NCBI GenBank assembly: GCA_041397645.1
Contig: JAWKWE010000005.1
Span: 124,001 to 188,000, forward strand
Reading direction: 5' to 3'
Source of the DNA: Hyphomicrobiaceae bacterium
GTDB lineage: Bacteria; Pseudomonadota; Alphaproteobacteria; Rhizobiales; Hyphomicrobiaceae
DNA: 64,000 nucleotides
In this document: positions 25,501 through 33,060 of the stretch, one piece after another
Position numbering within the stretch: position 1 is the stretch's first letter
Layout of the letters: each line of letters opens with the position of its first letter
Notes under the pieces: generated by a model
What the model saw: only the letters and a program-made list of their open reading frames with translations
The model's database searches: none
Told to the model about the DNA's origin: nothing
Position numbers and translations under genes: made by a program

Positions 25501-26498
25501 CGGACGTCTATGGCGCGGTTCTGGTTTCTGACCGGCCCGCGCGCGCTACGATACCGGTACAGATAGGATCGCCTACTCTCGCCTTTCTCGATCTGCCCTT
25601 GCTCACCGCGACGCAAGAGGAAGCGGACGGGTTTGTGGCGTCGGTACAGATCCCATGGCCTGGCGGCGTTTCGTTGTATGCCTCAGCTCAAACGACGGGC
25701 TTTGCCCTCAAGGCGCTGATCAGCGCGCCCGCCACTATGGGGCGCACGCTTTCGACGCTGGCAGGCGGACCAGAGGGCCGGATTGATTGGGCGAACCGCA
25801 TCACTGTTCGGCTTTCGCACGGTGCGCTGACATCGGCCGATCTGGTCAGTGTACTCGGTGGCGTCAATACCGTAGCCATCGAAACATCGCCTGGGGCTTG
25901 GGAAGTTGTTCAATTTCTCAATGCCACACTGGTGGGGGCCTCGACCTACGAACTCAGCGGTCTGTTGCGTGGCCAGGCGGGAACAGGCGAGGCGATTGCT
26001 GCCCTGCTGGACGCAGGCTCGCGCTTCGTGCTGCTGGACGGCGCCGTGCATAGTGCGGGAATTGGCTATGATCAGATTGGCCTTCCCTACAACTGGCGCT
26101 ACGGGCCTTCCAATCGCGGCATCGGTGATGCGTCCTATAATACCGAGGTCCATGCGTTTGCGGGTGCTGGATTGCGACCCTACGCGCCCGTGCATATTCG
26201 TGGTGCGCGGTCCGTGGGCGGCGATTTGACCGTGACTTGGGTGCGTCGCACGCGCTCTGGTGGTGACAACTGGGACGCAGTTGATGTCCCGCTTTCAGAA
26301 GAGAATGAAAGCTACGAGGTCGATATTCTCTTTGGATCGATCGTCAAACGCACGATCGCCGTTTCGTCTCCGAGCGTCCTCTACAGCGCGGCTCAACAGA
26401 TTGCTGACTTCGGCAGTGTGCAGGCGTCCGTGAGCCTACGCGTGAGCCAGATGAGCGCGCGTTATGGCCGCGGCAGCGCAGGCACCGCGATCCTCTGA
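22542..26498 (+). CDS. GTA megatron / host-specificity tail protein (TIM-barrel and Phage-tail_3)
   Basis: The 1318-aa protein is the largest GTA component (RcGTA gp15), forming the central baseplate and tail tip. It opens with an Ala/Gly-rich membrane-active-looking segment (TLALAAVGAAAGSALLPTGI) and a tail domain with PRLYGRARLGGQVIWAQDFE. The GTA TIM-barrel region (about 440-720) has GPNEWSYRRMVLHQAYLAKA, FLIGTELRGLTWVR, AIDAIGVDVYWPLSDWRDGR and PFWFMEVGCPAVDKGANQPN. The Phage-tail_3 region follows (about 800-960), then beta-rich domains. AGGAG lies eight bases upstream. It is intact, which argues for a functional particle. Confidence 0.96.
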   Translation: MATLALAAVGAAAGSALLPTGIGILGVTLSGATLGSQIGALAGSFIDNALFGSSGASRAVEGPRLSNLQITASTEGANIPRLYGRARLGGQVIWAQDFEEEIVTSTQSSGAGKGVGGGSAGTKVTEYRYYASFAVALCEGPITRIGRVWADGQEIDLSSMTWRLYTGTQTQQPDGLISASLGAPYAPAFRGVAYIVFQKLALAEFGNRVPQFSFEVYRGVAGGEQDIRGVVIIPGSGEFVYATEPVEKRVLEGVSEAVNVHMRQAATDWEAGIDQLQATLPNAESASLVVSWFGTDLRANACQIVPGVEDGSTQTGPLQWSVAGVSRANAYQVSLKDGRPAYGGTPSDETVIAAIRDLAARGFAVTLTPFVMMDVPEGNGLPDPYGGLEQAAYPWRGRITCHPAPDVAGSPDKTAAAATQIAAFVGTAAPSNFSLSGDTVVYSGPNEWSYRRMVLHQAYLAKAAGGVSAFLIGTELRGLTWVRSGPGLYPFVDALTSIAQDVKTILGPGVKVSYAADWSEYFGHQPADGSHDVYFHLDPLWASPAIDAIGVDVYWPLSDWRDGRDHADYVAGYRSIYDLEYLKSNVQGGEGYDWYYASQADRDAQTRAPINDALGKPWIYRYKDVKSWWLNPHFNRPGGIESSTPTAWVPQSKPFWFMEVGCPAVDKGANQPNVFVDPKSSESEYPYYSRRTRDDFMQRRFLQAFIEAFDWTKDGYIAGANPVSTVSGARMVDVARTHIYCWDARPYPAFPQQRDIWGDGDNWQFGHWLNGRLASAPLSELVQQMLADYEFEAFEVGGLFGVVPGYVIDRIMAARDALQPLELGYFFDSIESAGKIHFRHRAGEAAVAELDVDELVETRPGAGLLSLTRGQETELPATAKLRFISAEQDYQQAVAEARRLSSASGRTAQADLAIVLDAPLAGQIAETWLFETWAARERASFVLPPSALSVEPGDLVRLTKDGRERLVRVTEITEGNARSVTALAADPDVYGAVLVSDRPARATIPVQIGSPTLAFLDLPLLTATQEEADGFVASVQIPWPGGVSLYASAQTTGFALKALISAPATMGRTLSTLAGGPEGRIDWANRITVRLSHGALTSADLVSVLGGVNTVAIETSPGAWEVVQFLNATLVGASTYELSGLLRGQAGTGEAIAALLDAGSRFVLLDGAVHSAGIGYDQIGLPYNWRYGPSNRGIGDASYNTEVHAFAGAGLRPYAPVHIRGARSVGGDLTVTWVRRTRSGGDNWDAVDVPLSEENESYEVDILFGSIVKRTIAVSSPSVLYSAAQQIADFGSVQASVSLRVSQMSARYGRGSAGTAIL

Positions 26499-26532
26499 TT
26501 GCAATCTTCTTCAAACGCGAAGTGGAAACACG

Positions 26533-27957
26533 ATGGAACAGCCTGCGTGGATGGCTGCGGCCTGGGCGGAGTATGGCGTGCGCGAAACACCAGGTGCCGG
26601 CAACACGCCGAGCGTGCTCGCGTACTACAAAGAAGCGGGTCGCGCCGATATCAAGCAGGACGCGGTTGCCTGGTGTGCGGCCTTCACCGGCGCAATGCTG
26701 GCACGCGCCGGAATGAAAGGGACCGGATCTCTGCTTGCCCGCTCCTATCTTGATTGGGGTACGACGCTGGAGGCAGGTCGTATCGGAGCGGTGGCCGTAT
26801 TGAGCCGGGGAGCTGATCCTGGCGCCGGCCATGTCGGATTTGTCGTTGGCCGGAACCACAAAAGCCTGTTTCTGCTGGGCGGAAATCAGGACGACAGCGT
26901 TTCAGTCGCACCTTTCGATGCAGGCCGATTACTTGGATATCGTTGGCCGAACGAGGTGCTCGGAGAGGGAGCTTTCCCAACATCGCCAGCGGATCTCCCA
27001 TCAGCCTCGCACGATGCCGCGACTGAGACGATCTTTGCCGCCGCTCTTGCGCATGTCCTCGAAATGGAAGGTGGCTTTTCAAACGATCCCTATGATCCGG
27101 GCGGTCCCACCAATCGCGGCATCACCTTGGAAGTATTTGCGCGCTATCGCGGGGTAGCACTGGAGACATCATCGCGTGCGGGGCTCATTGAAGAGCTGAA
27201 GCGGATATCCGATGACGCTGTCGCAGAGATCTATCGCACGCGGTATTGGCAGCCGGGATGTTGTGGGATATTGCCGCCGCCGCTCGCGCTGTTCCACTTT
27301 GATGCTTGCGTCAATCACGGCGTTGCAGGAGCGGCGCGACTGCTTCAACGGGCTGTCGATGTAGATGTCGATGGAGAGATTGGTCCGCGCACGCTGGCAG
27401 CTGTCGGCGCGCGCCAGCCTCTCGCGGTTGTCGCCGCATACGCGGATCTGCGCCGCCAACGCTACCGCGCTCTGCCGCACTTCTGGCGCTTCGGCCGGGG
27501 CTGGCTTGCGCGGGTCGATGCGGGTGAAGCGCAAGCCGCCAGACTCGCAAGTTCCACCAATCTGCCAAGTGCGACCAGCGCGTCCGCAGAACAGTCCGCC
27601 GCGCCGCTGCCAAATCGTGCGGCGGCTGAGCCTTCAAACCCAATTTCAGGCAAAGGAGAACGAACCATGGAACCGATCACCTATCCCGACACGTCAGACA
27701 ATCAATCGTCCGCCAAGTGGTGGGGGCACTCCAAGACAATTTGGGGGGCGATGATTACGGCGGTGGCAACTCTTGCTCCCGTGTTGGGCCCTCTCGTTGG
27801 GATCGACCTGTCCGGCGATGTCGTACGCCAGATTGGCGAGCAGGGGGCGAGTGCTATTCAAGCCGTCATGGCGCTTATTGGCACGTTGCTCACGATCTAC
27901 GGACGTGTCACGGCCGTCAGCCAACTGTCACGTCGTGATCTCAGTCTGAAACTTTAG
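26533..27957 (+). CDS. Two-domain endolysin fused to a holin-like C-terminal membrane segment
   Basis: From ATG 26533 the frame encodes 474 aa. Residues 1-140 are a TIGR02594/CHAP-like peptidase with Cys48 in QDAVAWCAAFTGAM and His100 in GAGHVGFVVG. Residues 165-250 are GH108-like with Glu179 in EMEGGFSNDPYDPGGPTNRG and are followed by a PG_binding_3 block with FHFDACVNHGVAGAARLLQR. After a Ser/Ala/Pro linker (about 330-375) come two hydrophobic segments, TIWGAMITAVATLAPVLGPL and AIQAVMALIGTLLTIYGRV. The last 96 residues also have their own start signal (separate entry). It lies 34 bases after the megatron, so it is probably the GTA lysis gene. I know no standard GTA with this fusion. Confidence 0.88.
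   Translation: MEQPAWMAAAWAEYGVRETPGAGNTPSVLAYYKEAGRADIKQDAVAWCAAFTGAMLARAGMKGTGSLLARSYLDWGTTLEAGRIGAVAVLSRGADPGAGHVGFVVGRNHKSLFLLGGNQDDSVSVAPFDAGRLLGYRWPNEVLGEGAFPTSPADLPSASHDAATETIFAAALAHVLEMEGGFSNDPYDPGGPTNRGITLEVFARYRGVALETSSRAGLIEELKRISDDAVAEIYRTRYWQPGCCGILPPPLALFHFDACVNHGVAGAARLLQRAVDVDVDGEIGPRTLAAVGARQPLAVVAAYADLRRQRYRALPHFWRFGRGWLARVDAGEAQAARLASSTNLPSATSASAEQSAAPLPNRAAAEPSNPISGKGERTMEPITYPDTSDNQSSAKWWGHSKTIWGAMITAVATLAPVLGPLVGIDLSGDVVRQIGEQGASAIQAVMALIGTLLTIYGRVTAVSQLSRRDLSLKL
27667..27957 (+). CDS. Internal in-frame start: putative 96-aa holin-like protein
   Basis: AAAGGAG (27652-27658) lies eight bases before ATG 27667, in frame with the endolysin. This is a far better start signal than the one for the long frame. 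The product would be 96 aa: a soluble lead with SSAKWWGHSK, a hydrophobic segment (WGAMITAVATLAPVLGPLVG), a short polar part, a second hydrophobic segment (QAVMALIGTLLTIYGRV) and a charged tail (SQLSRRDLSLKL). Size, two segments and charge fit a class II holin. It may be made in addition to the fusion protein, giving a holin and a membrane-tethered endolysin from one message. Confidence 0.6.
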   Translation: MEPITYPDTSDNQSSAKWWGHSKTIWGAMITAVATLAPVLGPLVGIDLSGDVVRQIGEQGASAIQAVMALIGTLLTIYGRVTAVSQLSRRDLSLKL

Positions 27958-27974
27958 GCTCGTCGGAGCCGTTC

Positions 27975-28343
27975 ATGCCGGGTTCAGCAGTAGTGCGTTT
28001 TACTTTGGGGATGAATAATATTCTTCGACGGATTATCGGCGCTGGCGCCTGCGCCGGAGCAGGGGCGCTGTTGCTCCTTTCAGCGTCGGATTCGACGCTG
28101 GCTGGCGATGAACGCTGCTTATCTGACTGGGGGGCGGCCGGGTCGATCGTGCGCGAACATGGTTTGCGCACCGTTGAGCAATTGGCCGAAGACAAGAAAG
28201 ATCGCGGCGTGGGCCGGATTGTGCAGGTAAAACTGTGCCTGGCGGGCGTTCGCTACGTCTATCGCCTGGTTGTGCGCGATCCGTCCGGTTCGCTGAAAAA
28301 CATGGAGGTGGACGCAAAGCCGTCTGCCGCGCCGGCCAAGTGA
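27975..28343 (+). CDS. Small exported protein, FeuN-like regulator candidate
   Basis: The 122-aa product has a signal peptide (IIGAGACAGAGALLLLSAS then TLAGDE) and a PepSY-like periplasmic part: ERCLSDWGAAGSIVREHGLR, RIVQVKLCLAGVRYVYRLVV and DPSGSLKNMEVDAKP. ATG 27975 has GGAG six bases upstream; ATG 28011 would shorten the leader. It lies just upstream of the FeuP/FeuQ pair. In Sinorhizobium a small periplasmic protein, FeuN, restrains FeuQ, so the position suggests the same role. I cannot show homology to FeuN by eye. Confidence 0.75.
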   Translation: MPGSAVVRFTLGMNNILRRIIGAGACAGAGALLLLSASDSTLAGDERCLSDWGAAGSIVREHGLRTVEQLAEDKKDRGVGRIVQVKLCLAGVRYVYRLVVRDPSGSLKNMEVDAKPSAAPAK

Positions 28344-28442
28344 TCCCCGGAAAAATTGCCGGAAATAAAGGGACCCTAGAAATTCTCGGTGCAGTGCCAT
28401 TATAAGGAACGCCGATACATCAATAGCAATGGGCCATGAACC

Positions 28443-29114
28443 GTGCGCGCACTCGTCGTAGAGGATGACAAGGATCTCAATCGTCAGCTCGTCACTGCCA
28501 TGGGCGATGCGGGCTTTGCCGTGGATACCGCCTTTGATGGCGAGGAGGGTTACTTCCTCGGCGATACCGAGCCCTACGATGTCGTGATCCTCGATATCGG
28601 CTTACCCAAGATGGACGGTATTTCGATCCTGGAGCAATGGCGGAGATCGGATCGCAACATGCCGGTGATTATTCTGACCGCGCGTGACCGGTGGAGCGAC
28701 AAGGTCACCGGAATGGATGCTGGTGCCGACGACTACCTCGCCAAGCCGTTCCATATGGAGGAGTTGCTGGCGCGGGTGCGCGCGCAGGTGCGGCGTGCCT
28801 CGGGCCATGCCAAATCTGAAATCGAGTGCGGCCCGCTGCGCCTTGATACCAAATCGGCGCGTGTGACCTTCGAGGGCCAGCAGGTCAAATTGACATCCCA
28901 CGAATTTAGACTGCTTGCCTATCTCATGCACCATAACGGTCGTGTCGTGTCGCGCACGGAGCTGGTCGAGCATCTCTACGATCAGGACTTCGACAGAGAT
29001 AGCAACACTATCGAGGTGTTCATCGGTCGGTTGCGCAAGAAAATTCCAGGCGACATCATCCAGACCGTTCGCGGCCTAGGCTATCGGTTGAGCCAGGACG
29101 GCGATGCGGCGTAA
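28443..29114 (+). CDS. feuP: OmpR-family response regulator FeuP
   Basis: The 223-aa regulator has a receiver domain (acidic pocket EDDKD, phosphoacceptor Asp in DVVILDIGLPKMDG, Lys in DDYLAKPFHMEELL) and an OmpR-type winged helix (VKLTSHEFRLLAYLMHHNGR, DRDSNTIEVFIGRLRKKI, IQTVRGLGYRLS). It resembles rhizobial FeuP and PhoP. Start is GTG 28443. It overlaps the kinase gene by 11 bases. In Sinorhizobium FeuPQ controls cyclic glucan export; targets here are not visible. Confidence 0.93.
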   Translation: MRALVVEDDKDLNRQLVTAMGDAGFAVDTAFDGEEGYFLGDTEPYDVVILDIGLPKMDGISILEQWRRSDRNMPVIILTARDRWSDKVTGMDAGADDYLAKPFHMEELLARVRAQVRRASGHAKSEIECGPLRLDTKSARVTFEGQQVKLTSHEFRLLAYLMHHNGRVVSRTELVEHLYDQDFDRDSNTIEVFIGRLRKKIPGDIIQTVRGLGYRLSQDGDAA

Positions 29115-30489
29115 CTCGCTCGCCTTCCGATTGTTTGCGACTTCGGTTGCGTGGACGCTGCTGGTGCTGCCGCTGGCGGGCTATCTGATCTACAATCTTT
29201 ATCGCAACGACGTGCAGACGTCGTTTGACATCCAGCTGAAAAAGCTGCTGACCGTGCTGACGCTCGACAGCATGAATACGAACGGCGATGAGCCTGTTCG
29301 TCCAAACAACCAATATGAGCCGCTGTTTGAAGTGACGCATTCTGGTTGGTATTGGCAAATTCAGCCGATAGATGGTGCTCCCGGACGGCGACTTGTCTCG
29401 CCCTCGCTTGCGAGTGAAGTTCTCCCCTCTCCCTATCAGAAGAAGTTTCCGACCGACGATACCGGCACGCGGTGGTCAAACGTTCCAGGGCCTGGCGGTC
29501 AGTCGATCCGAACGTTAGAGGTGATCGACTCGCCCGGGCACGATCCCGACAAGACGAAATATTCAATCATTGTTGCCGGTCCGCTGGATTGGCTCGACTC
29601 GACCGTGGCAAAGTTCCGCAATCGTCTCACGACTGCTCTGGCTTTGGTCGGTCTGGGGCTGCTCGGAGTGACGCTTGTTCAAGTTCGTTTCGGCTTGCTG
29701 CCGTTACGTCGGATTGAAAAGGGGCTTGCGCTGATCCGGTCGGGTGACGCCCAGAAACTTGCCGGCCGCTTGCCTGCCGAAATCGAGCCGCTGCAGAGCG
29801 AGCTTAACGCGCTGATACAATCCAACATGGATGTCGTGGAGCGTGCGCGCACGCAGGTCGGAAATCTGGCACATGCCCTGAAGACGCCGCTTGCCGTCAT
29901 CACAAACGAGGCGCGCGAGGATAAAGGCGCGTTTGCTTCGAAGGTTGCCGAACAGGCCGGAATAATGCGCGAGCAGGTGTCCCACTATCTCGACCGTGCC
30001 AGGATGGCGGCCAGCGCGGGCACGCTGGGGCGAGTGACGCCCGTTGAGCCGACGGCGGAACCTCTCGTGCGCGCTTTGGAACGCATCAACCGCGACAAGG
30101 GCGTTACGATCAGCATGACTGTAGCTCCTGGCGCGAAGTTTCAGGGAGAAAAGCACGATCTTGAGGAGATGCTTGGCAATCTGCTCGACAACGCCTGCAA
30201 GTGGTCGGGCAAGCGCGTCTATCTCACCGTCACCGTGGCGGCGTCCGCCGAGCCGGGACAATCGGGCCGTCGGCTGAAGGTGGCTGTCGAGGACGATGGT
30301 CCAGGCGTGTCGCCGGAGCAGCGGGCCAAAATCGGCAAACGCGGGATGAGGCTCGATGAGAGCAAGCCGGGCACGGGCCTAGGACTTTCGATCGTCGGCG
30401 ATCTAGCAACATCCTACCGTGGCTCTATGCGGCTCGATGCATCCGAGCACGGCGGCCTTTTGGTGGTTCTCGACCTTCCAGCGGCCTGA
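29104..30489 (+). CDS. feuQ: PhoQ-like sensor histidine kinase FeuQ
   Basis: The 461-aa kinase has an N-terminal membrane segment (FRLFATSVAWTLLVLPLAGYL), a periplasmic sensor of about 140 residues, a second membrane segment (LTTALALVGLGLLGVTLVQV) and a HAMP-like linker. The H-box is NLAHALKTPLAVI and the N-box GNLLDNACKWS, followed by VEDDGPGVSPEQ and KPGTGLGLSIV. All catalytic boxes are intact. It is translationally coupled to feuP. The small exported protein at 27975 could act on its sensor domain. Confidence 0.92.
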   Translation: MRRNSLAFRLFATSVAWTLLVLPLAGYLIYNLYRNDVQTSFDIQLKKLLTVLTLDSMNTNGDEPVRPNNQYEPLFEVTHSGWYWQIQPIDGAPGRRLVSPSLASEVLPSPYQKKFPTDDTGTRWSNVPGPGGQSIRTLEVIDSPGHDPDKTKYSIIVAGPLDWLDSTVAKFRNRLTTALALVGLGLLGVTLVQVRFGLLPLRRIEKGLALIRSGDAQKLAGRLPAEIEPLQSELNALIQSNMDVVERARTQVGNLAHALKTPLAVITNEAREDKGAFASKVAEQAGIMREQVSHYLDRARMAASAGTLGRVTPVEPTAEPLVRALERINRDKGVTISMTVAPGAKFQGEKHDLEEMLGNLLDNACKWSGKRVYLTVTVAASAEPGQSGRRLKVAVEDDGPGVSPEQRAKIGKRGMRLDESKPGTGLGLSIVGDLATSYRGSMRLDASEHGGLLVVLDLPAA

Positions 30490-30686
30490 TGTGTTGAAAT
30501 ATTGCGTTTTTTCGGGTTCGGCGGGTGAGGCTGGTGCGCCGCACGAAGCACCTTTCCCCATAAACGCCCGAATCGGGAAGTGAAACCGCCTTGCCGCTTG
30601 CACAATCTGAGGTTAGCGGTCTGAAAACGGGGGCTATCCGCGAGGGCCAGACTACGCTCGCGGCAGGGATTTTCACGAGGTGCGCT

Positions 30687-31157
30687 ATGCGCTTTTCGCG
30701 CTTTGCTTTGCTGGCTGCATTTGCTGCGGCACTTGCCGGATGCGGCCCTAATGGACCCAACAAGTCCGATACGGGCCTTGTGCTTGGCGGTGTGGCCGGT
30801 GGCATTGTCGGCAATCAGATCGGAAAAGGACGTGGCAATGTGCTGGCCACGGTGGCGGGCGCTGTGGTCGGCGGCATCATTGGCAGCGAGATCGGCCGTA
30901 ACATGGACCAGCGCGACCGTGAGCTTGCGCAGGCCGCTGAATACGACGCCTTGGAACGCGGTAATTCCGGCGTTCCACGTAAGTGGAACAATCCAGATAA
31001 TGGCCGCTATGGCGAAGTCGTGCCGAGCAAACCATACAAACGTGGCGGCGAAGATTGCCGCGACTTCACGCACACGGTCTATATTGACGGCAAGCCGGAG
31101 CAGATGCGTGGCACTGCCTGCCGCAGCCCGGATGGAACCTGGCAGAACGTCGGTTAA
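30687..31157 (+). CDS. Glycine-zipper outer membrane lipoprotein (RT0821/Lpp0805-like)
   Basis: From ATG 30687 (GAGG upstream) the product is 156 aa with a lipoprotein signal ending LAGC (Cys18). A glycine-zipper 2TM region follows: TGLVLGGVAGGIVGNQIGKG then TVAGAVVGGIIGSEIGRNMD. The C-terminal part (DRELAQAAEYDALERG, CRDFTHTVYIDGKPEQMRGT ACR) matches the RT0821/Lpp0805 surface protein family, with two Cys. Function is unknown; such proteins sit in the outer membrane. Confidence 0.88.
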   Translation: MRFSRFALLAAFAAALAGCGPNGPNKSDTGLVLGGVAGGIVGNQIGKGRGNVLATVAGAVVGGIIGSEIGRNMDQRDRELAQAAEYDALERGNSGVPRKWNNPDNGRYGEVVPSKPYKRGGEDCRDFTHTVYIDGKPEQMRGTACRSPDGTWQNVG

Positions 31158-31301
31158 TTTCGCAAGTGTCATTACAGCCTGCCAAGTCAACCAGCGGCGG
31201 GACAATTTTCCGCGACACAAGCGTCTTTTCGCTGACGCATCACTTGCACTTCCAGGGGTAGGTGCCTATTGGCTTCATCCGAGCCGATTGGGATTGCCTG
31301 A

Positions 31302-32480
31302 ATGATTTTCTGGATTTTGGTGGCGGCACTTTCAGCCCTGGTGACCTTCTGGATCACGAGGCCGCTTTTGCGTGCGGCACCTCCTGCGGCTGCTTCCAAC
31401 GCTGCGGATGTTGCTGTCTATAAAGATCAGTTGGCAGAGATCGAGGCGGACCTCGCCCGTGGGCAGTTGAGCGAGGCGGAAGCGGAGTCGGCGCGCGCGG
31501 AGGTCTCACGCAGGCTCATCCGCTTGCCAGATATCGACGAGCCCGCGAAGTCTGAATCGACAAGCCAAGAGCGCTCTTCGTATCGTACCATCTATACGAT
31601 CGCCACGGTCGCCGTTCCGGTTTTTGCTCTTGTGATTTATCTTGCCTACGGTACACCCGGAATGCCCGGCGCGCCGCTGGCCGAGCGCTTGGCAACCGCA
31701 CCCGATAAAGCGACGCCAGCCGATCTAGTCGCCAAAGTGGAAGCGCGTCTGCGCGCCGCGCCTAATGATGGCAAGGGCTGGGATGTCATCGCGCCAGTGT
31801 ACGCGTCGCTGGGGCGCTTTGACGACGCGGTTGAAGCCTACGCCAACGCCATTCGCCTTCTAGGCGAAACGCCCAAACGTCTGGAGGGCATGGCCATCGC
31901 GGATATTCGCGGAGCCAATGGTATCGTTTCCAAGAAGGCGCGCGCCGCGCTTGAAAGAGCCAAAGAGCTTGCTCCTGACAGTACTGAGCCGCGACTTTGG
32001 CTTGCCTACGCGAAAGAGCAGGACGGCGACATCGCTGGCGCGATTGCGGATTACAAAGCCTTGCTCGCCAAGGCGCCTGAGGATGCCGCATGGCGGGCAC
32101 CCGTTACTGAGCGGCTAAAGCAATTGGAGGCGCAGGCATCCGGCTCATCCGGCAAACCGGCCGCGCAAGCCGACACGTCGCCGACGGCCTCTGGAGACGG
32201 CAAGGCAAGTTCGGGGAGCCAGCCTGAAAGTGCGGTCGCCGCCCTGCCGGCCGAGCAACGCGCCATGATCGATCAGATGGTCGCGCGCTTGGCAGGAAGG
32301 CTGAAGGAGAACGGCAACGATCTCGAAGGCTGGTTGAAGCTAATGCGTGCCCTCAAGGTGCTAGGTCGCGACGCCGAGGCCACGACGGCGCTATCGGATG
32401 CGCGCAAGCAATTTGCCGGAGACAGCAAGGCGTTGGAAGCGATCGATGGCCTTGCAAAATCGCTGGGACTGGGGTCCTGA
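31302..32480 (+). CDS. ccmI: Cytochrome c maturation protein CcmI (CycH)
   Basis: The 392-aa protein chaperones apocytochrome c to the heme ligase. It starts with a membrane helix (IFWILVAALSALVTFWI), a cytosolic loop with the family motif VYKDQLAEIEADLARGQLSE then AEAESARAEVSRRL, a second helix (IYTIATVAVPVFALVIYLA) and a periplasmic TPR region (WDVIAPVYASLGRFDDAVEA). A Ser/Gly linker and another TPR-like part (LEGWLKLMRALKVLGRDAEA) follow. It begins the ccmI-ccmE-ccmF-ccmH group. Confidence 0.95.
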   Translation: MIFWILVAALSALVTFWITRPLLRAAPPAAASNAADVAVYKDQLAEIEADLARGQLSEAEAESARAEVSRRLIRLPDIDEPAKSESTSQERSSYRTIYTIATVAVPVFALVIYLAYGTPGMPGAPLAERLATAPDKATPADLVAKVEARLRAAPNDGKGWDVIAPVYASLGRFDDAVEAYANAIRLLGETPKRLEGMAIADIRGANGIVSKKARAALERAKELAPDSTEPRLWLAYAKEQDGDIAGAIADYKALLAKAPEDAAWRAPVTERLKQLEAQASGSSGKPAAQADTSPTASGDGKASSGSQPESAVAALPAEQRAMIDQMVARLAGRLKENGNDLEGWLKLMRALKVLGRDAEATTALSDARKQFAGDSKALEAIDGLAKSLGLGS

Positions 32481-32493
32481 CGCTTTGTTAAGT

Positions 32494-32546
32494 TTGAAGC
32501 GTTAGCGCGCCGGCACATATATATTCGAGGCGTCATTTAATGACGC
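32494..32546 (+). promoter_or_regulatory. Candidate ccmE promoter with palindromic operator
   Basis: TTGAAG (32494-32499), 18 bases, then TATATA (32518-32523) is a plausible promoter. GCGTCATT-T-AATGACGC (32530-32546) is a perfect 8-bp dyad that would cover the transcription start. The ccmE ATG is at 32565. The arrangement suggests a repressor controlling ccmE-F-H apart from ccmI. Confidence 0.45.
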
Positions 32547-32564
32547 TCAAGAAGAGGTAAAGGG

Positions 32565-33026
32565 ATGACACGCAAACAGCGGCGAGGCGTCATAATCGGA
32601 ACAGGCGTCGCCATTTTAAGCGTCGCGGCCATTCTCGTGCTGTTTGCTTTGAAGGATTCAATCGTCTTCTTTCATACGCCGAGTGATCTTGTCGAAGAGC
32701 ATGTTAAGCCCGGACAGCGCATCCGGCTCGGCGGGCTGGTGGCCTCTGGATCGGTGAAGCGGGGCGAGGGCACGCATGTGACTTTCACGGTGACCGACAC
32801 GTTGAAGGATGTTCCGGTGACGTATAATGGCGTGCTTCCTGATCTGTTCCGCGAAGGGCAGGGCGTCGTCGCGGAAGGTGCGCTCGATGACAAGGGTATT
32901 TTTACGGCCGATAGCGTGCTCGCCAAGCACGACGAGAATTACATGCCCAAGGAGGTTGCAGACTCCTTGAAGGCGAAAGGCGTGAAGCTTGGCGAGGGGG
33001 CGAGCCACCCTTCGGCCCAAAACTGA
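32565..33026 (+). CDS. ccmE: Cytochrome c maturation heme chaperone CcmE (CycJ)
   Basis: The 153-aa periplasmic heme chaperone has one N-terminal membrane anchor (GVIIGTGVAILSVAAILVLF) and a beta-barrel domain (RIRLGGLVASGSVKRGEGTH, VTYNGVLPDLFREGQGVVAE). The heme-binding motif is HDENY with covalent heme ligand His122 and Tyr126. It receives heme from CcmC and hands it to CcmF/H. It lies 84 bases after ccmI, behind a candidate operator. Confidence 0.96.
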   Translation: MTRKQRRGVIIGTGVAILSVAAILVLFALKDSIVFFHTPSDLVEEHVKPGQRIRLGGLVASGSVKRGEGTHVTFTVTDTLKDVPVTYNGVLPDLFREGQGVVAEGALDDKGIFTADSVLAKHDENYMPKEVADSLKAKGVKLGEGASHPSAQN

Positions 33027-33060
33027 GCTCAATGGCAAAGCAGAAGCGAGAGATGCCGAT

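Noticed and set aside
11931..27957. Interpretation as an ordinary prophage
   Set aside because: There is no integrase, repressor, replication gene or attachment site, and the gene order matches RcGTA including the rcc01693-type and megatron genes. The endolysin is the only phage-like addition.
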